Made by a program: the position numbers and the translations under genes
Origin: Aulostomus chinensis
Taxonomy: Eukaryota; Chordata; Actinopteri; Syngnathiformes; Aulostomidae
Direction of reading: 5' to 3'
Length of the DNA stretch: 64,000 nucleotides
Assembly (NCBI GenBank): GCA_037954235.1
Contig: JBBMOA010000018.1
Span: 13,246,501 to 13,310,500 of the forward strand
Notes under the pieces: generated by a model
The model's database searches: none
Seen by the model: the letters and a program-made list of their open reading frames with translations, nothing else
Told to the model about the DNA's origin: nothing
In this document: one piece after another, positions 13,801-26,240 of the stretch
Layout: each line of letters begins with the position of its first letter
How positions within the stretch are numbered: the first letter of the stretch is position 1

Positions 13801-14492
13801 CACAGTCCTTGCAACCACATTAACGCAACAGGGCCACACACGAGGTAGAGGTGTGGTGGATCACACACAGCCTAGATCAGGGAGCTGTTGAGGTGGGATG
13901 AAATCAGCTGGAGACCGCTTGTGTTCCAGAGATGAACATGCGGAGGACAGATGGGGGGCTGGGAATGTGGGCTGATCTTTGAAGTTGCTGATGTGTGTAA
14001 TTGTAGTTGTTACACTTCAGCCAATGAGTATTCAGTGGTGTTTGTCTTTTTGTTTGTTTGACTTCTAGCAGGATAATGCAGAAAATATATTTTTTCACCT
14101 AACATGGTGGATGGGGTTTAGAATGGAAATGCATTACATGTGAAGTAGTATTAGTTATAGTGTCACCTGGGCGCTACAGGAAGTGTCGTATTGGGGCACA
14201 GAAGACGTGCATAAGTTCGACTTCTGGCTTGGTTGAGCCTCTGTACAGACACAGTTTGCTGTAGCTACAGGTGAGAAGCAAGATGAGGGAACACTAGCGC
14301 CCCTTCTGGTCAGTCAGGGTACCTATTTTGGGTTACTACTGCGACCCTCCTGATGAAACTCCTCGACGTCAGATGAAAAGATGTGACCGCCAACTCCACA
14401 TGTGACGGAGGAAGGACAAGGTTATTGATGTCAAGATGCTCCCCCACAGGACAACACGGTAGGTGAAAAAAACTGAGTAAAAGCCACAAACA

Positions 14493-14514
14493 CCCCCCCC
14501 CCCCCCCCCCCCCC
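14493..14514. repeat. Poly-C tract of 22 bases
   Basis: A pure C mononucleotide run. Similar G/C runs occur at 34489-34505, 50803-50820, 56421-56439, 57085-57097 and 63466-63478. Confidence 0.9.
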
Positions 14515-16196
14515 AGAAACACTGGAAGAACTTGGTCAGCGGGTTACTGTGAAAACTGAGTTTTCGTTTATGTTAAAAATTCAAATTAAAGGCATAAAGT
14601 TCTTCACATGATGTCAAATATCCTAGTTTCTGCTCACGAGGAAAGAATATTCGCACCATGTTACACACATTAGTCTGTTCCCTCAAGCAAAGGCTGTATA
14701 TCATCAGGTTTCACCACCTTCTCACGCTATTGAACAACCACTCACCTCCACACGCCCAAGAATAAGGGTCTTATTTTGGGTTTGGCTTGCAGTAGTGGTC
14801 TTCTGGCACCATCTTGTATGACCCAGGTCATGGGGACATAAATGTGTTAATGAGTTTTATGGAGAGGATTTAAGGATTTAGGGTTAAGGTTTAGGACGAC
14901 CAAAGGACCTGAAAGTAAAAGAATATTTAAGTATGGGACAGGGGTCCACCTGACATGACCCGTATCTGTCAAGCATGACTCATCACATATCGCCCACAAT
15001 GCAACTTAAACCATTACTTTGGGCCGTGTCTGGCCAACACAACACGCCAGAGCCGTTTGTGTCCCAGATTAGTCCCTGATGCATCATGTGTACGACAGGG
15101 CTCCACAAATAATGTAAACAAGCATGGCTGTGTGTGTTCGTTTGACACAGCGCCGTCTGCTGCTGCACACTTCATACAGTAAGTGTGCAAAAACATGAAT
15201 CTAACGGCTTTGAAAAAAGTCTGAGAGCATGTAGCAACTCTTTGCTACTTCTCTCTATCTATCTATCTCTCTCTCTCTGAACCGCCCCGCCCCTGAACAC
15301 CCAGGTGAATTAACATCATTACCGTTGCGCGTCAAAGTCGACAGTAGCTAGAGGCTGAAATGAAGGGCTGTTGAGAAAGGCCATCAGAGCTCAGAGCAGA
15401 TGTAAGAAAAGATATTAGAACTGATGACTACCGACTGGTTGAATGTCCCAGGCATCACTGAGGAGGACAATAATCCCATCACCAAGCAACTGTACATCAG
15501 AGAATATAGGCTTACAAACACAAACACACCTTTTTGTTGAAGCATGGGAGTCAACTGTGTAATGTGAATTTATTTCGCAGTATTTGACTGTAAACATTCA
15601 TTTGTACGTGCCGTAGATGCGATAGCTGAGAATACAAACAGGACATCCCTGCAGGTAGGAAAGCCAGAGAGGTCAACGGAGCCTGAAAAGAAAAGAACCG
15701 TCACAGTTTTGTCAACTGTCACCTTTCATAAGATTTCCCTTCACTGCTTGCATTAATCTACAAAACTTTTACACCAATTGGAGCTCCAATCGTCATGGCA
15801 ACAGATGGCCTAGTGACATCCTCAGGCAAAGTTTCAGAGTGATCCCCCTCTGCTGCGGTCTAGTCAAGAAGCCCATTTAACGGTCACTTGGCAGGTGCAA
15901 TCCACTTTGGGACGTCATTAAGAGCCGTCAGCTTTGCTCCGTCTCTCCAGGGTACAGAACCACAGCCTTTGCCTTTGCTTAATACTTTCCTAATTTGCAT
16001 TTTGTCTTTTTTGCCTCTCTCTCTCTCTTTTTCTCACAAATATGCTTTTGTTTCTCTATCTGACCTCTAAATTTCTTCCCCCTTAATACTAAGCTGTAAT
16101 TCTCACTTGAGCAAGACACAGCAGAGGTCAGAGGTCAAGTGTCATGTGACACTGTCTAAGCAGCTCAGGATGAAAGCGTGACGTCATGAGATCTGA

Positions 16197-16243
16197 CACA
16201 CACACACACACAAACACATGCACACCACATAAACTCTCTCTCT

Positions 16244-16291
<48 letters not shown>
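16197..16291. repeat. (AC)n microsatellites with CTCGCGCGC junction
   Basis: A short AC run at 16197-16212 and a longer one at 16249-16291, preceded by alternating CTCTCTCGCGCGC. Long alternating purine-pyrimidine DNA can adopt Z-form. Confidence 0.9.
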
Positions 16292-16295
<4 letters not shown>

Positions 16296-17989
16296 CTCTC
16301 AAGTCTTGTTTGGACGTGAGCTGCACGTGAGGATTTCGGCTGGAGCCAGCTTAGAGGCATTTGCTTTGCTGCCAACACACATACATGTAGAGTAAACACG
16401 TGCACATGCAGGAACTCACAAAGACCCGTCTGTGGCAAAGCGTAATTAATCTTTCTTTTTTACCTGTTGATCGCTTCCCTAAACAAATCTCAAAGGACAA
16501 ATTATTCACCCGTTGCGGCCCAGCTTTCCGTCTACACAGTGGCTTTTATGTTCAAACAAGTCCCCTCTCCATGAGAAATGTTTGCAACTCATATGCTAAT
16601 ATAGCTGAGCGCGAGGGAAAAAAATAAATAAACAGGTTCTCCTGCCATTCAAACGCAGAGTGAGCTTTTCCATAACAAATGATAAAAGCGTCAATTAATA
16701 TTCATAATGTCTCATTGCAGAGAGGCACAAAACCTGACTGCAATCCAAATATAGACTGCATCTTTTCTGTGTACGTGTGTTTTTGTGTGTGTGTTTGTGT
16801 GACAGGCATTTCCTTCCTTTTCCAGTTGAACACTTATGTAATATTTATAGCTGAAACAAGGTCAGACACCTAACTTATATGCATTAATGGTAAAATGTAA
16901 ACAAGTGCTCCTCCAGTTCATGGAATTGCCTTTAGGAGGGGATGACTTACTAAGGAAACTATCTGTCATGCACATTTCCCAACCAGCCACTGACCCCCCC
17001 CCCCCTTCCCCCATCCCCCCTGGAGCTAAACTGGTCTCAGTGAATGACATATTATGTCAGGGCCAACATTAGTCAGATGCTACAAATACTAAGACAGCAA
17101 GAAATTAGAATGATTATACTGTGCCAACCTCATTTCGAAACTGAATTCTATCTCATAACAAAAAGAGAAGCCTGGCAGCAGTAACCCAATATTATACTAC
17201 AGCAATCATAAAATGTATTTGTAGAATATTTTTGACTCTTTCGGGGGAAAAAAATAGTCTACTCTAACGCGTCTTTTTTTTCTAATCTTAAAAGTTTCAG
17301 TAGGTGCAATAAAAAAGACATTTACTGAGGGATGTTTTATTGCATTCACCTTCATTTCATCAGAAATCTCTCTTTACATCCTGTCTCCTCAAGTCCACGT
17401 TAAAGATGGCAGACGAGGACTCCCTCCAGTGTCTGCTGAGCTTTATAGCATTTCAGCAAAGACTTGCACCAATTGGCCCTGCTGGTACCACAGCAACAGC
17501 AGCTGTGAAGTCATTGTGGTCGTAAGCAAAAAGAATTCTATTAACAGTGACTGTGGAGCCATGTGGTTTGTGTCAATGAGGAAAGGCCTGGTACATGAAG
17601 AAAAGCAGACTGGCTACCGCTACTGCTTTGACCCTCTCTAGAGTGCATGAGTCCGGGACGTAAATGAATAATCTTTTCATTTCTGTGGTTGTTTCTAGTG
17701 TTGGTGTTATTAAAATAAAAGAGAAGAGTGATTTGGTATGGTTAAAGCTGTTGATTTCAGTTAGCTTGGAATTTTCATCAATATAGAGGAAGAACTACGT
17801 TCATACTCAGGATTTCAGATTCCAAATCAATGCAAAAAAAAAAATAACTGCTTCAGCATTCATTCTATTTTTCTTTTTTCTATATTCTTTGGTTCATTTC
17901 CAGAGGAAAACAAAAAAGTAAGAAAATGTAATCTACAGTTTAAGGGGGGAAAAAACAACTTCTTTTTTCAAGTGGATGAAATTATAATA

Positions 17990-18240
17990 CAACAGTTCAA
18001 GTGACCTTGAACTTTGACCACCAAAAACCTCTCAGCATCTTTGAGTTCCAGTCGATGTTTGCGCCAGATTTGAAGGAATCCCTTCAATATGAACAACCAG
18101 CATGGGTCATAGGGACGTAGGGACGGATGGATGGACAGACGGAAAACCTGGAGACCTTCCACCTCTGTCCTCCAGCTGAGGTTGATGCCGGGACACGACT
18201 GCAGCACCAAGAAGGTGCGCATTCCTACCAAGGAGGTAAC
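17990..18240 (+). repeat. Degenerate dispersed fish repeat (unknown family)
   Basis: The phrase AGTGACCTTGAACTTTGACC, followed by CCACCAAAA and by GGGACGGATGGATGGACAGA, resembles a very common fish interspersed repeat that I recall from many non-coding regions. It shows no coding capacity. Boundaries are approximate and the family name was not determined. Confidence 0.45.
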
Positions 18241-19225
18241 ATGATACAGAGTATGAACATGATATCCTCAAAATCTGCAACACTTCCCTCTAAACTGTCA
18301 GAAATAGTTCCCCTGATGGAAATTCCAGAAAGAAACTGCTATATTCTGCCCCTGGCCAGTGCTCGGGATCTACAGGACAGCCCACAATGGATGAATCTGG
18401 ACATTTTGGGGGGAAATACTGAATCCCATTAACATTTAAAAACTAGCATGAATAATGTGAAAATTAACCAGAAACTAAAGGGGTAAAATTTTAGTGATGT
18501 TTATGTATATATATATATATATAATCACAAAATAGTAGTTATCAAGGTCAATATCTGCTTTTATTATGAGATTAGAGTGAAAACACAGGAAGTGTGACGC
18601 CCACATTGAAAAGCTGTTACAGATGTTTATTTTTGTTGGATGTGTCCACAGTTCAACCAAGAGAAAAACGCCTCACCGAAAAGAAGTTAACCAGCAGCTT
18701 CTTTTTGCTGCTGCTCTCAGATGCGAAGGGCATTGACGTGGTTCGGTTTTACCCTCCATCTGTAAAACTTAGACTGATAAAACGTTTGTAAGATCCTCCG
18801 AGTTTACTTCAACAGTCCCACTGGGCTTAATTACATCTGGTTCTTTGGACTCCCCTGCTGTGTGTGTTTGTGTTCAAATAGACGTGTGTGTAGGTTGGAC
18901 ACGACTTCGTGTCACACTGAAAACGGGACAGGATGCAAAATCACACTTAGCGTGCTTGCAGATGTGCACGTGTGTATGTGTGCGCGTGTGTGTGTTAAAA
19001 CTTTGTCATCTCATAAAAATAAGGATTCTACCTTTATTCCTCAGTGACTTGAAATCACGTAATCTCCTGGATATTGGAGAATTACAGGCAATATACACTA
19101 TTAGTACTCAATAAAACCAATTAGAGCTTCAACTTTCACCATAAAATAGATTTCCTGTTACAGAGGAGTGTTTGCAACAGAGCTAGAAGAGGCAACAGCG
19201 CCCTATTTCCCCCAGACGCGCGCGG

Positions 19226-19227
<2 letters not shown>

Positions 19228-19304
<77 letters not shown>
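19228..19304. repeat. (CA)n microsatellite, about 38 units
   Basis: The longest pure CA array in the window, preceded by GACGCGCGCGGGCG. Confidence 0.95.
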
Positions 19305-19305
<1 letters not shown>

Positions 19306-19564
19306 CAATTACTATTATTAGGAAGCAGAAAGATAAGAGGGTAAAAGATCCCGCCCCCCCCCCCAAGCCAACAGCAGCAATTTTTAGACAATTTACAACC
19401 TTCTTATACAATGATGACCTTTGCCTTCATCGTTGAGTGTCTGCTCATCCTCGTCCACCCCCCCTCCTGCATTTTCATTTATTCTTCCCTGTGCTCCTGT
19501 ATTTCCAAACCTTGGTCATGTCACGTTTCCTTTGTTTTCTGTTAGAACATAATGCTAATTTGTG

Positions 19565-19925
19565 TCAAGTCAAGTCAGTTTTATTCGTCTAGCGCCAAAT
19601 CACAACAAAAGTTATCTCATGACACTTTACGAGAAGAGCAGGTCCAGCACCTCACTCTTTTAATGAATTTACACCCAACAACAACAACACCTTCCTTTTA
19701 ACAGGCAGGGACGTGGAGCAGATCAAGGCTCAATGGGGACGGCCTTCTGCTTTGACCGGTTGGAGGAAAAGAGAGCAGGAGAACGGGATAGAGACAAAGA
19801 CAGATAATAGAGAAAGACAGATATACGGAAGGACAGAGAGGGGCAGAGATAAAGAGAGAGAGAAAGAGAAGAGACTGATGGACAGACAGGGACGTGAGCA
19901 GGTGGAGCTATGGGTGGTAGCTTGA
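19565..19925 (+). repeat. Dispersed fish repeat with purine-rich GAGA tail
   Basis: It begins with GTCAGTTTTATTCGTCTAGC, then AACAAAAGTTATCTCATGAC and CTTCCTTTTAACAGGCAGG, a word order I recall from an abundant teleost interspersed repeat. It ends in a degenerate GAGA/GACAGA stretch (19750-19890). It has no coding potential; frames on either strand are low-complexity artefacts. Confidence 0.5.
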
Positions 19926-20278
19926 GCCTCTTCAGGTCTGTAGCCTCCTCCATCGCGGGATCTGGGATGAGGGGAGCCTGAAGGCTCCGGAGATGAAGAT
20001 GAGTTAGTAACACACATGAGTACAGGAGGACAGAGAGGAGGAGAGAGAAGCCCAGTGCACCATGGGAGATCCCCCAGCAGTCTAAGCCTACAGCAGCATA
20101 TCTAAGCACCAGCCTAACCCTAAATGTGTTTAAAAAAACAACAACATGTGATGGAACTATAATTTGTGTGTCAGTATGAACGCTTCATTGCTTGTTCCCC
20201 TCCGTTCTCCACCCCTCCCGTCTAGATTTTTTTTGGTCCAACTCAAGACGTAGACCATATGTGTGTTAGCCACATCAA

Positions 20279-20330
20279 CACACACACGCACGCACGCACG
20301 CACGCACGCACACACACGCACACACACACG
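20279..20330. repeat. (ACGC)n/(AC)n microsatellite
   Basis: CACA flanks about six ACGC tetramers. Confidence 0.9.
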
Positions 20331-21320
20331 TGCATCCAGAGAATTGGGCAATATCCACTAGACCATCTGGATACTTGCAGAGGCATTTATAGGGCAAGTG
20401 AGAAAAAGAGAGCGAGTGTGTTTGTGCATAACGGAAAAACAGAAGTTGTGATTCACCAGAAGTATTTAGATTTGTGTCCTAAAATCTGCTCACTTTAAAC
20501 TATTCCAGACTGTAATTTTTTTTTGCAGATTTGATCACTTTATTTGGCCTTTAAATAAAAATATCTTGATGTTCCAAATTTGACTTTAACAGACCTGTAA
20601 ATGCAAAATGTTCTACCGTCTATGTGCAACTCAATAGGGAAGTTCTGCGTTCTGTCGAAGAGTAACTTCAGAGTCACGTGCTGCCGCTCGGTGGACGACT
20701 CGACTAACTACACACAAGAATCAGTAACATTTCTTCCTCCTTTGTGTCTTTACTGAAATCTCTTCCACACAGTATTCAGTAAAGTTCACAAACGTCACAA
20801 GATGAAAATGTAATATATTTAAAAGCATCCACCTTTTTCTAGAGTAACCCTTATAGAATGAAGTGCCACCGTTCGTTTATCCTGCTGTTTTTTATTCTTG
20901 TGTAAAACCAAAGAAGAATGCATGCTTTGATTATTGTTATAGCATCAATCTGAGGAGCGTCTCTCTGTACATGCATGTGTAAAAGTGTGTTTATATTTTC
21001 TTTCCCTGTGTGCACACATTCAACACAATGAACCACCTGCATGTAAAGTGGGTCATGTACCGTCTGTTCCTCGTGTTCTCATAGCCTGTCCAGCCTGTTT
21101 GCATGCATGACGACCGCAGGAACGTCTCGTGTCGTGGACTCACACGCTGCCAACGGTGTGAAGAGTGTTTGTAGAGTGATGCGCTTCAATTGATGGTTTC
21201 TTTCTTCCTCTCATTGTTGTGTATTGTGTATTCTTGAACCTTACGAGGCCCTGGGGTGGCGAGAGAGACGTTTTTGAGTTACTTGTTGCAGTAGTAGTAA
21301 AGATAGGGATTATTTTGAAG

Positions 21321-21710
21321 CCACAAGATATAACTTGTTCTCTCACTTTAGCTGATGTGAGACCACAAGATGCAACTTGTTTCCTCACTTTAGTTTTTTG
21401 TAGCCCAGAAGTCATAACTTGTTCTATTATTTTGTCTTTTTTGAGACCACAAGGTATAACTTGTTCCCTCACTTTAGCTGATGTGAAACCACGAGATACA
21501 ACTTGTTCCCTCATTTTGTTTCATATTTTTGATCAAAAACCATACCTTGCAGCCTCAAATTAACTACATCCAGGGTACAATTTGTAGTTCGTGGCCTAAA
21601 ATGAGCTACAATGAGGGAACAAGATAGATCTCATGGCCTCAGAATTACTTAATTGAGGGAACAAGTATCCTGTGGCCTAAAAAGAATCTCTCTGTGGCCA
21701 CAACAGGCTT
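21321..21710. repeat. 42-bp minisatellite with inverted copies downstream
   Basis: About five direct copies of a 42-bp unit lie at 21321-21531, each with ACTTGTTCCCTCA-like and CCACAAGAT-like words. Degenerate copies in inverted orientation (TGAGGGAACAAG) follow at about 21588-21710. Because 42 is a multiple of three, both strands keep open frames with a 14-residue period; these are artefacts of the repeat and not genes. Confidence 0.75.
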
Positions 21711-22751
21711 CTGTAAAAACTAAAAACTTGAAGTTTGCCAAATATACTGCGAGCGGTTGACAAGGTTAGCGCTCATGTCACGTTGTCATGCTGGTAATCA
21801 ATTCCCTGAGTGGATAATTCTGCGTATTTGTCACCTTCTTGAGAGAAAGTAGACAATCCCTCTACACGTTCTTCTTCTATACTGTGTCACCGAGGGCATT
21901 GTGCCCCCCGTTACATGCGCCTGTCTGGCTTATTATTATGGTCTGTCTGGCGGGCTGCCTGGCTGGTGGTCTCCAAGTGAACTTGATACTGAAATCGGCT
22001 AGCCGACTGTGATGTTTGGGGCATCAGTGGGGTTGCGCGGAGCTAGTCTGGAGCTCAGCCAGTCACTTAACACTTGTCAGCAGTTCTGATGAAAGTGGCC
22101 TTTTGCTTGGTGGCCTCTTTTTCATTAGCAGGGTCGGAGGTCGTCGACCAAGGCTGGGTTGGCTGGGTTTCTGTTGGTCCAAGTGGGCAGACAGTTCAGG
22201 AAGAGGGGTGAGGAAAAGGGGTTAGAGTTGGGACAAACAGAACATGAGCCTCAGTTTGGGAGGGGCTTTTGTTTCTTCAGCGTTCCGCTATTTTATCCCG
22301 CAAATTCGTCACCTGTTTACCTGCAACTCTGAAACTAAAATGTCATCATTCAGTGTCTTCAGATCAGGCCGAGCAAGCGATACGTTCCAGAAACGTTCTT
22401 CACTTCAGTTCACCTCAGGGGTTACATTCTCCTGCTCACCATCCACCCCCCTCGCCTCCATTCTCCTCTCTATTCTCTATTATGTCCCTTCAACACAGAT
22501 GTGGCCGACCATCTGAGTGAGCAAGTGAGTGAAAGAGAATCAGCCAACATCCCTCTCCTCCTCCTCCTCCTCCTCTTCCCCTTCACTCTGGCCTCTCGCA
22601 CATGAAAGGGGCCGCACAAGGCCAATGGACGGCCGGTGGGGTGTGTGCTATGCGAGGGCCCCAGACCCAGACACAACACAACACACAGCTCTGCGGGCCA
22701 CCACAGCTGGGCTGGAATGTGACCTGCTTCAGATTGTAATGCCAGACAAGG

Positions 22752-22754
<3 letters not shown>

Positions 22755-22812
<58 letters not shown>
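22755..22812. repeat. (GT)n microsatellite
   Basis: About 29 uninterrupted GT units. Confidence 0.95.
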
Positions 22813-22814
<2 letters not shown>

Positions 22815-22910
22815 AAATAACAGTGGATGGAGGGATGTCAAGCTCAGAGCAGCCTACAAGATACAAGGAAGAGCACAACAACATCTGTGCAATATTTTTT
22901 CTAAATCATC

Positions 22911-23593
22911 TTTATTCATCTTGTTGCATCGAAGCTTTAATGAGCGCTAATATCGAAATATATTTCTTCTTTATAGATTCACAGCGATATATTCTGCCTA
23001 TGCATATTTATATATATCCATTGGTCCTATAATAGCAGGAAAAAAATAAATACAGAGTACAGACTTTTAAATACATATTCTGTACTGTAAATGAAAACGT
23101 ATCAAAATAGATTCCACAAAAATGGAACCGGAGAGCTTATTTGATTCTGGTAAATAAACTGAGGCTTCACATTGCATTATGGTGAGCGTTAAGAGCTCAG
23201 GACAGATGTAACAGAGGGTAAAACATCGTAAAACAATCATAATAAAACATAAATGAATGGTATTAATATTTTGGAGATAACATGTGGAGAGGAAATCTAC
23301 AACCTCATTTTAGTACACGGCTATACAGAACAGATCCAATACTGCATGTACCTAGTATCGTTCTATTTGTCTTCACAAGACTGTAAATGACTAATTCTGA
23401 GTTTTATTTAAGACCTTGACACCGTACATGCAGACAGAATGAACAGAGAATAATCACAGGAAATAGTACAAATTAAGTGATTATGAGATTTTCTGAGATG
23501 ACATACGTCAGACTTGTGAGGTCACTGGCGAATAATCGGAAAAAATTCAGTAAGGAAGAGAAAGCGAGAGGGAGGGAGGCAGGGAGGGAGAGA
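22911..23593 (-). other. Probable WFIKKN2 3' UTR with candidate polyadenylation signals
   Basis: The 683 bp downstream of the stop codon carry no other frame of note. Reverse-strand AATAAA hexamers lie at 23403-23408 (about 190 nt after the stop) and 22911-22916. Either could end the transcript; the end drawn here is the distal one. Inferred from hexamers only. Confidence 0.4.
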
Positions 23594-25618
23594 CTACTGT
23601 GTGGCAGAGAAGTCTTTAAGGAAATTGCAGGTTTTCTTGTGGACAACCTCACGAAGCTTCCGGACTCTACGAGTGCTGGAGGAGCCAACGAAGCTGTCCG
23701 GCTGCAGGACGGCCATCCCGTTATGAACTTCTCCCATGATGATGAGCTGTCCCTCAGCTACGGTGATATTGGGGCAGGGGCAGTTCCAGTCCATATTCAG
23801 AAGAGTCACCTCCAACGGTTCTTTACCAAAGAACTTCAGACCCATCTTCTCATCCTTCAAGATCTCCTCCACTGTCACCAAAGCATGGCCCGACTCCTGC
23901 TCTTCCGTCAACTCCGTCACACGGCCCAGGATTACAAAGTCACTCTTGCAGAAGCTGGTAACCATTTTGCCTCGAGGTTTACAAACCTTACAGTTGTGGT
24001 TTTTCGGGAAAGGGCACATCTCTTCACAGGCTTCTTTGGACTCAAAGTTGTTCTCATTGCCGCCGCAGCCTCCGTAGACGAATGACTGGCACTTTTTTAG
24101 GCTGCTGCTATAAGCCCAGCGCGGCTCGTAGGCCTTGCAAGGGCCTTGAAGGCTCGGTAGGCTACAAGGAGCCGCCAGCTCTCCTCCGCAAGACAGCATG
24201 CAGGCATCGTAGGTGTCGAAATGGTTACGGTTTTTATTACACTGACTGTAGGTGAAGGTGAAACAATTGTTTCTATTGGATTCGTAGTACCAGCTTATGC
24301 TTTCTTCTCCGCAGTCGTCTGTGTCGGGGCTTTTGAGGCACTCTGCAGCTGGGAAGGGCAGGTTGGTGGTGTTCCCCTCTGCTTCCTTACCTTTGGGTTC
24401 TCTCCTGATTACAACCATGGGAAAGTGTGAGGATACACTTCCACCTATATTTTTGGCTGTGCAGGTATAGATACCAGCATCTTGGAGTTGTGCGTTGTAT
24501 ATAACCAGCTGGCCGATGTTAGTGACCACAACATTCCCTCGGACATGATTGGGTCTCATGATGGTGTTGTCTTTGCCCTTCAGTTGTTTCTCCCAGGTGA
24601 TTTCCGGATGCGGCTTCCCAGACACCTCACACAGGAAGCTGGCAGTCTCGCCCTCAAACACAGCTTGTTGGGTGGGGCCGCTGTGTATGGTGGGGGGCTG
24701 GATATCAGCTGGGAGGGTGGTCTGAAGGGCAGTAGTGGGATGTAGAGTGGTCTCCATTGGGATTGGACTGGTGTTTGGCCAAGTCAGGTGGTACCTGTGG
24801 GTAGGGTTGAATAAGAGAGGAGTTAATTCGAGCCACGTCAAAGCCTTTTCTTCCATCATGATATATTGTTGTTTTCAAGTGTATTGATTTTGAGAATTTT
24901 ACCTCTTTGAACAAATGGCAAATAGTAAAGATCTAAAATACTTAACATGTTACCTGCAGGTGACCTCAGAGATAGAGACACCCTTGGAACAGGCCTCTGC
25001 ATCCATGTAGCACTTGTTATAATAGGTCATGCCATCAGATGCACATGTGAAGTGGGGCTCTCGCTCACAACGGTCCCTGCACTTACAAACTGGCTGGCCG
25101 TCCCAGATGTCGCACTCAGAGCCTTGCTGGGAGCACATGAACTTGTCGCAGGTAGCGCCCTTTGGCATTCCAATGGGGCCCTTGTTACCCTTGATGTCTA
25201 TATAGCGCGCCGCCACACAGCTCTTGTTCCCACATACATTAGGGCAGCACTTCTCAAACGTCTCGCAGTCCTAAAGGAATGGAAACAAAACCTTTGTACC
25301 CGGCATGTAAATGAAACTGTACAGTAATTCTTGGAATTGCACACATCATATCTGACAGGGCATTTAAAAACAAAAAAGTAATTTCAAAAATGTGCAAGTA
25401 ATTGAAAACATGGTTGTTAATTATCATTTGAGTAACCCACAAACTTTTCATTTCAGTAGCTGTTGAGTGTTCCTGGAAAAATGTAAACTGCATTATTGCA
25501 TAATTGAAATGTTCCAAATTGTCTGAGTGAATAACAGATAGATAGATAGATGATAGACAGATAGATAGATAGACAGATAGATAGATAGATAGACAGACAG
25601 ATAGATAGATAGATAGAC

Positions 25619-25689
<71 letters not shown>

Positions 25690-25792
25690 CAGACAGATAG
25701 ATAGATGATAGATGATAGATAGACGGATAGATAGATAGATAGATAGATAGATAGACAGATAGATAGATAGATAGATAGATAGACAGATAGAC

Positions 25793-25844
<52 letters not shown>

Positions 25845-25908
25845 GGACAGATAGATAGATAGATAGACAGATAGACAGATAGATAGATTGATAGATAGAT
25901 AGATAGAC

Positions 25909-25947
<39 letters not shown>

Positions 25948-25976
25948 CAGATAGACAGATAGATAGACAGATAGAC

Positions 25977-26011
<35 letters not shown>

Positions 26012-26052
26012 CAGATAGATAGACAGATAGATAGATAGATAGATAGATAGAC

Positions 26053-26083
<31 letters not shown>

Positions 26084-26084
26084 C

Positions 26085-26119
<35 letters not shown>

Positions 26120-26120
26120 C

Positions 26121-26151
<31 letters not shown>

Positions 26152-26180
26152 CAGATAGATAGATAGACAGATAGATAGAC

Positions 26181-26240
<60 letters not shown>

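Larger units (their letters stand above)
5291..17989. other. Non-coding, microsatellite-rich stretch
   Basis: No reading frame here has codon structure, domains or splice context that I could support. Content is microsatellites listed separately and unique AT-leaning DNA. A segment at about 16480-16740 is rich in homeodomain-type TAAT words and might be regulatory. Confidence 0.6.
18245..22910. other. Non-coding stretch downstream of WFIKKN2
   Basis: It holds dispersed repeats, CA/GT arrays and the 42-bp minisatellite. No gene is supported. The frames at 22016-22520 were examined and have no domain or conserved feature that I recognise. Confidence 0.6.

Noticed and set aside
21140..21563. 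Frames of 114 and 124 codons on both strands with 14-residue repeats
   Set aside because: They follow from a 42-bp minisatellite; both strands are open for the same trivial reason.
22016..22520. Three overlapping plus-strand frames
   Set aside because: Composition is ordinary non-coding and no domain or splice context supports them.
23477..24085. 202-codon plus-strand frame over the WFIKKN2 NTR/Kunitz exon
   Set aside because: It is antisense to a well supported exon and shows no domains.
25535..26240. Regular repeat array that could be mistaken for a CRISPR array
   Set aside because: It is a 4-bp simple repeat with no spacers, in vertebrate DNA.
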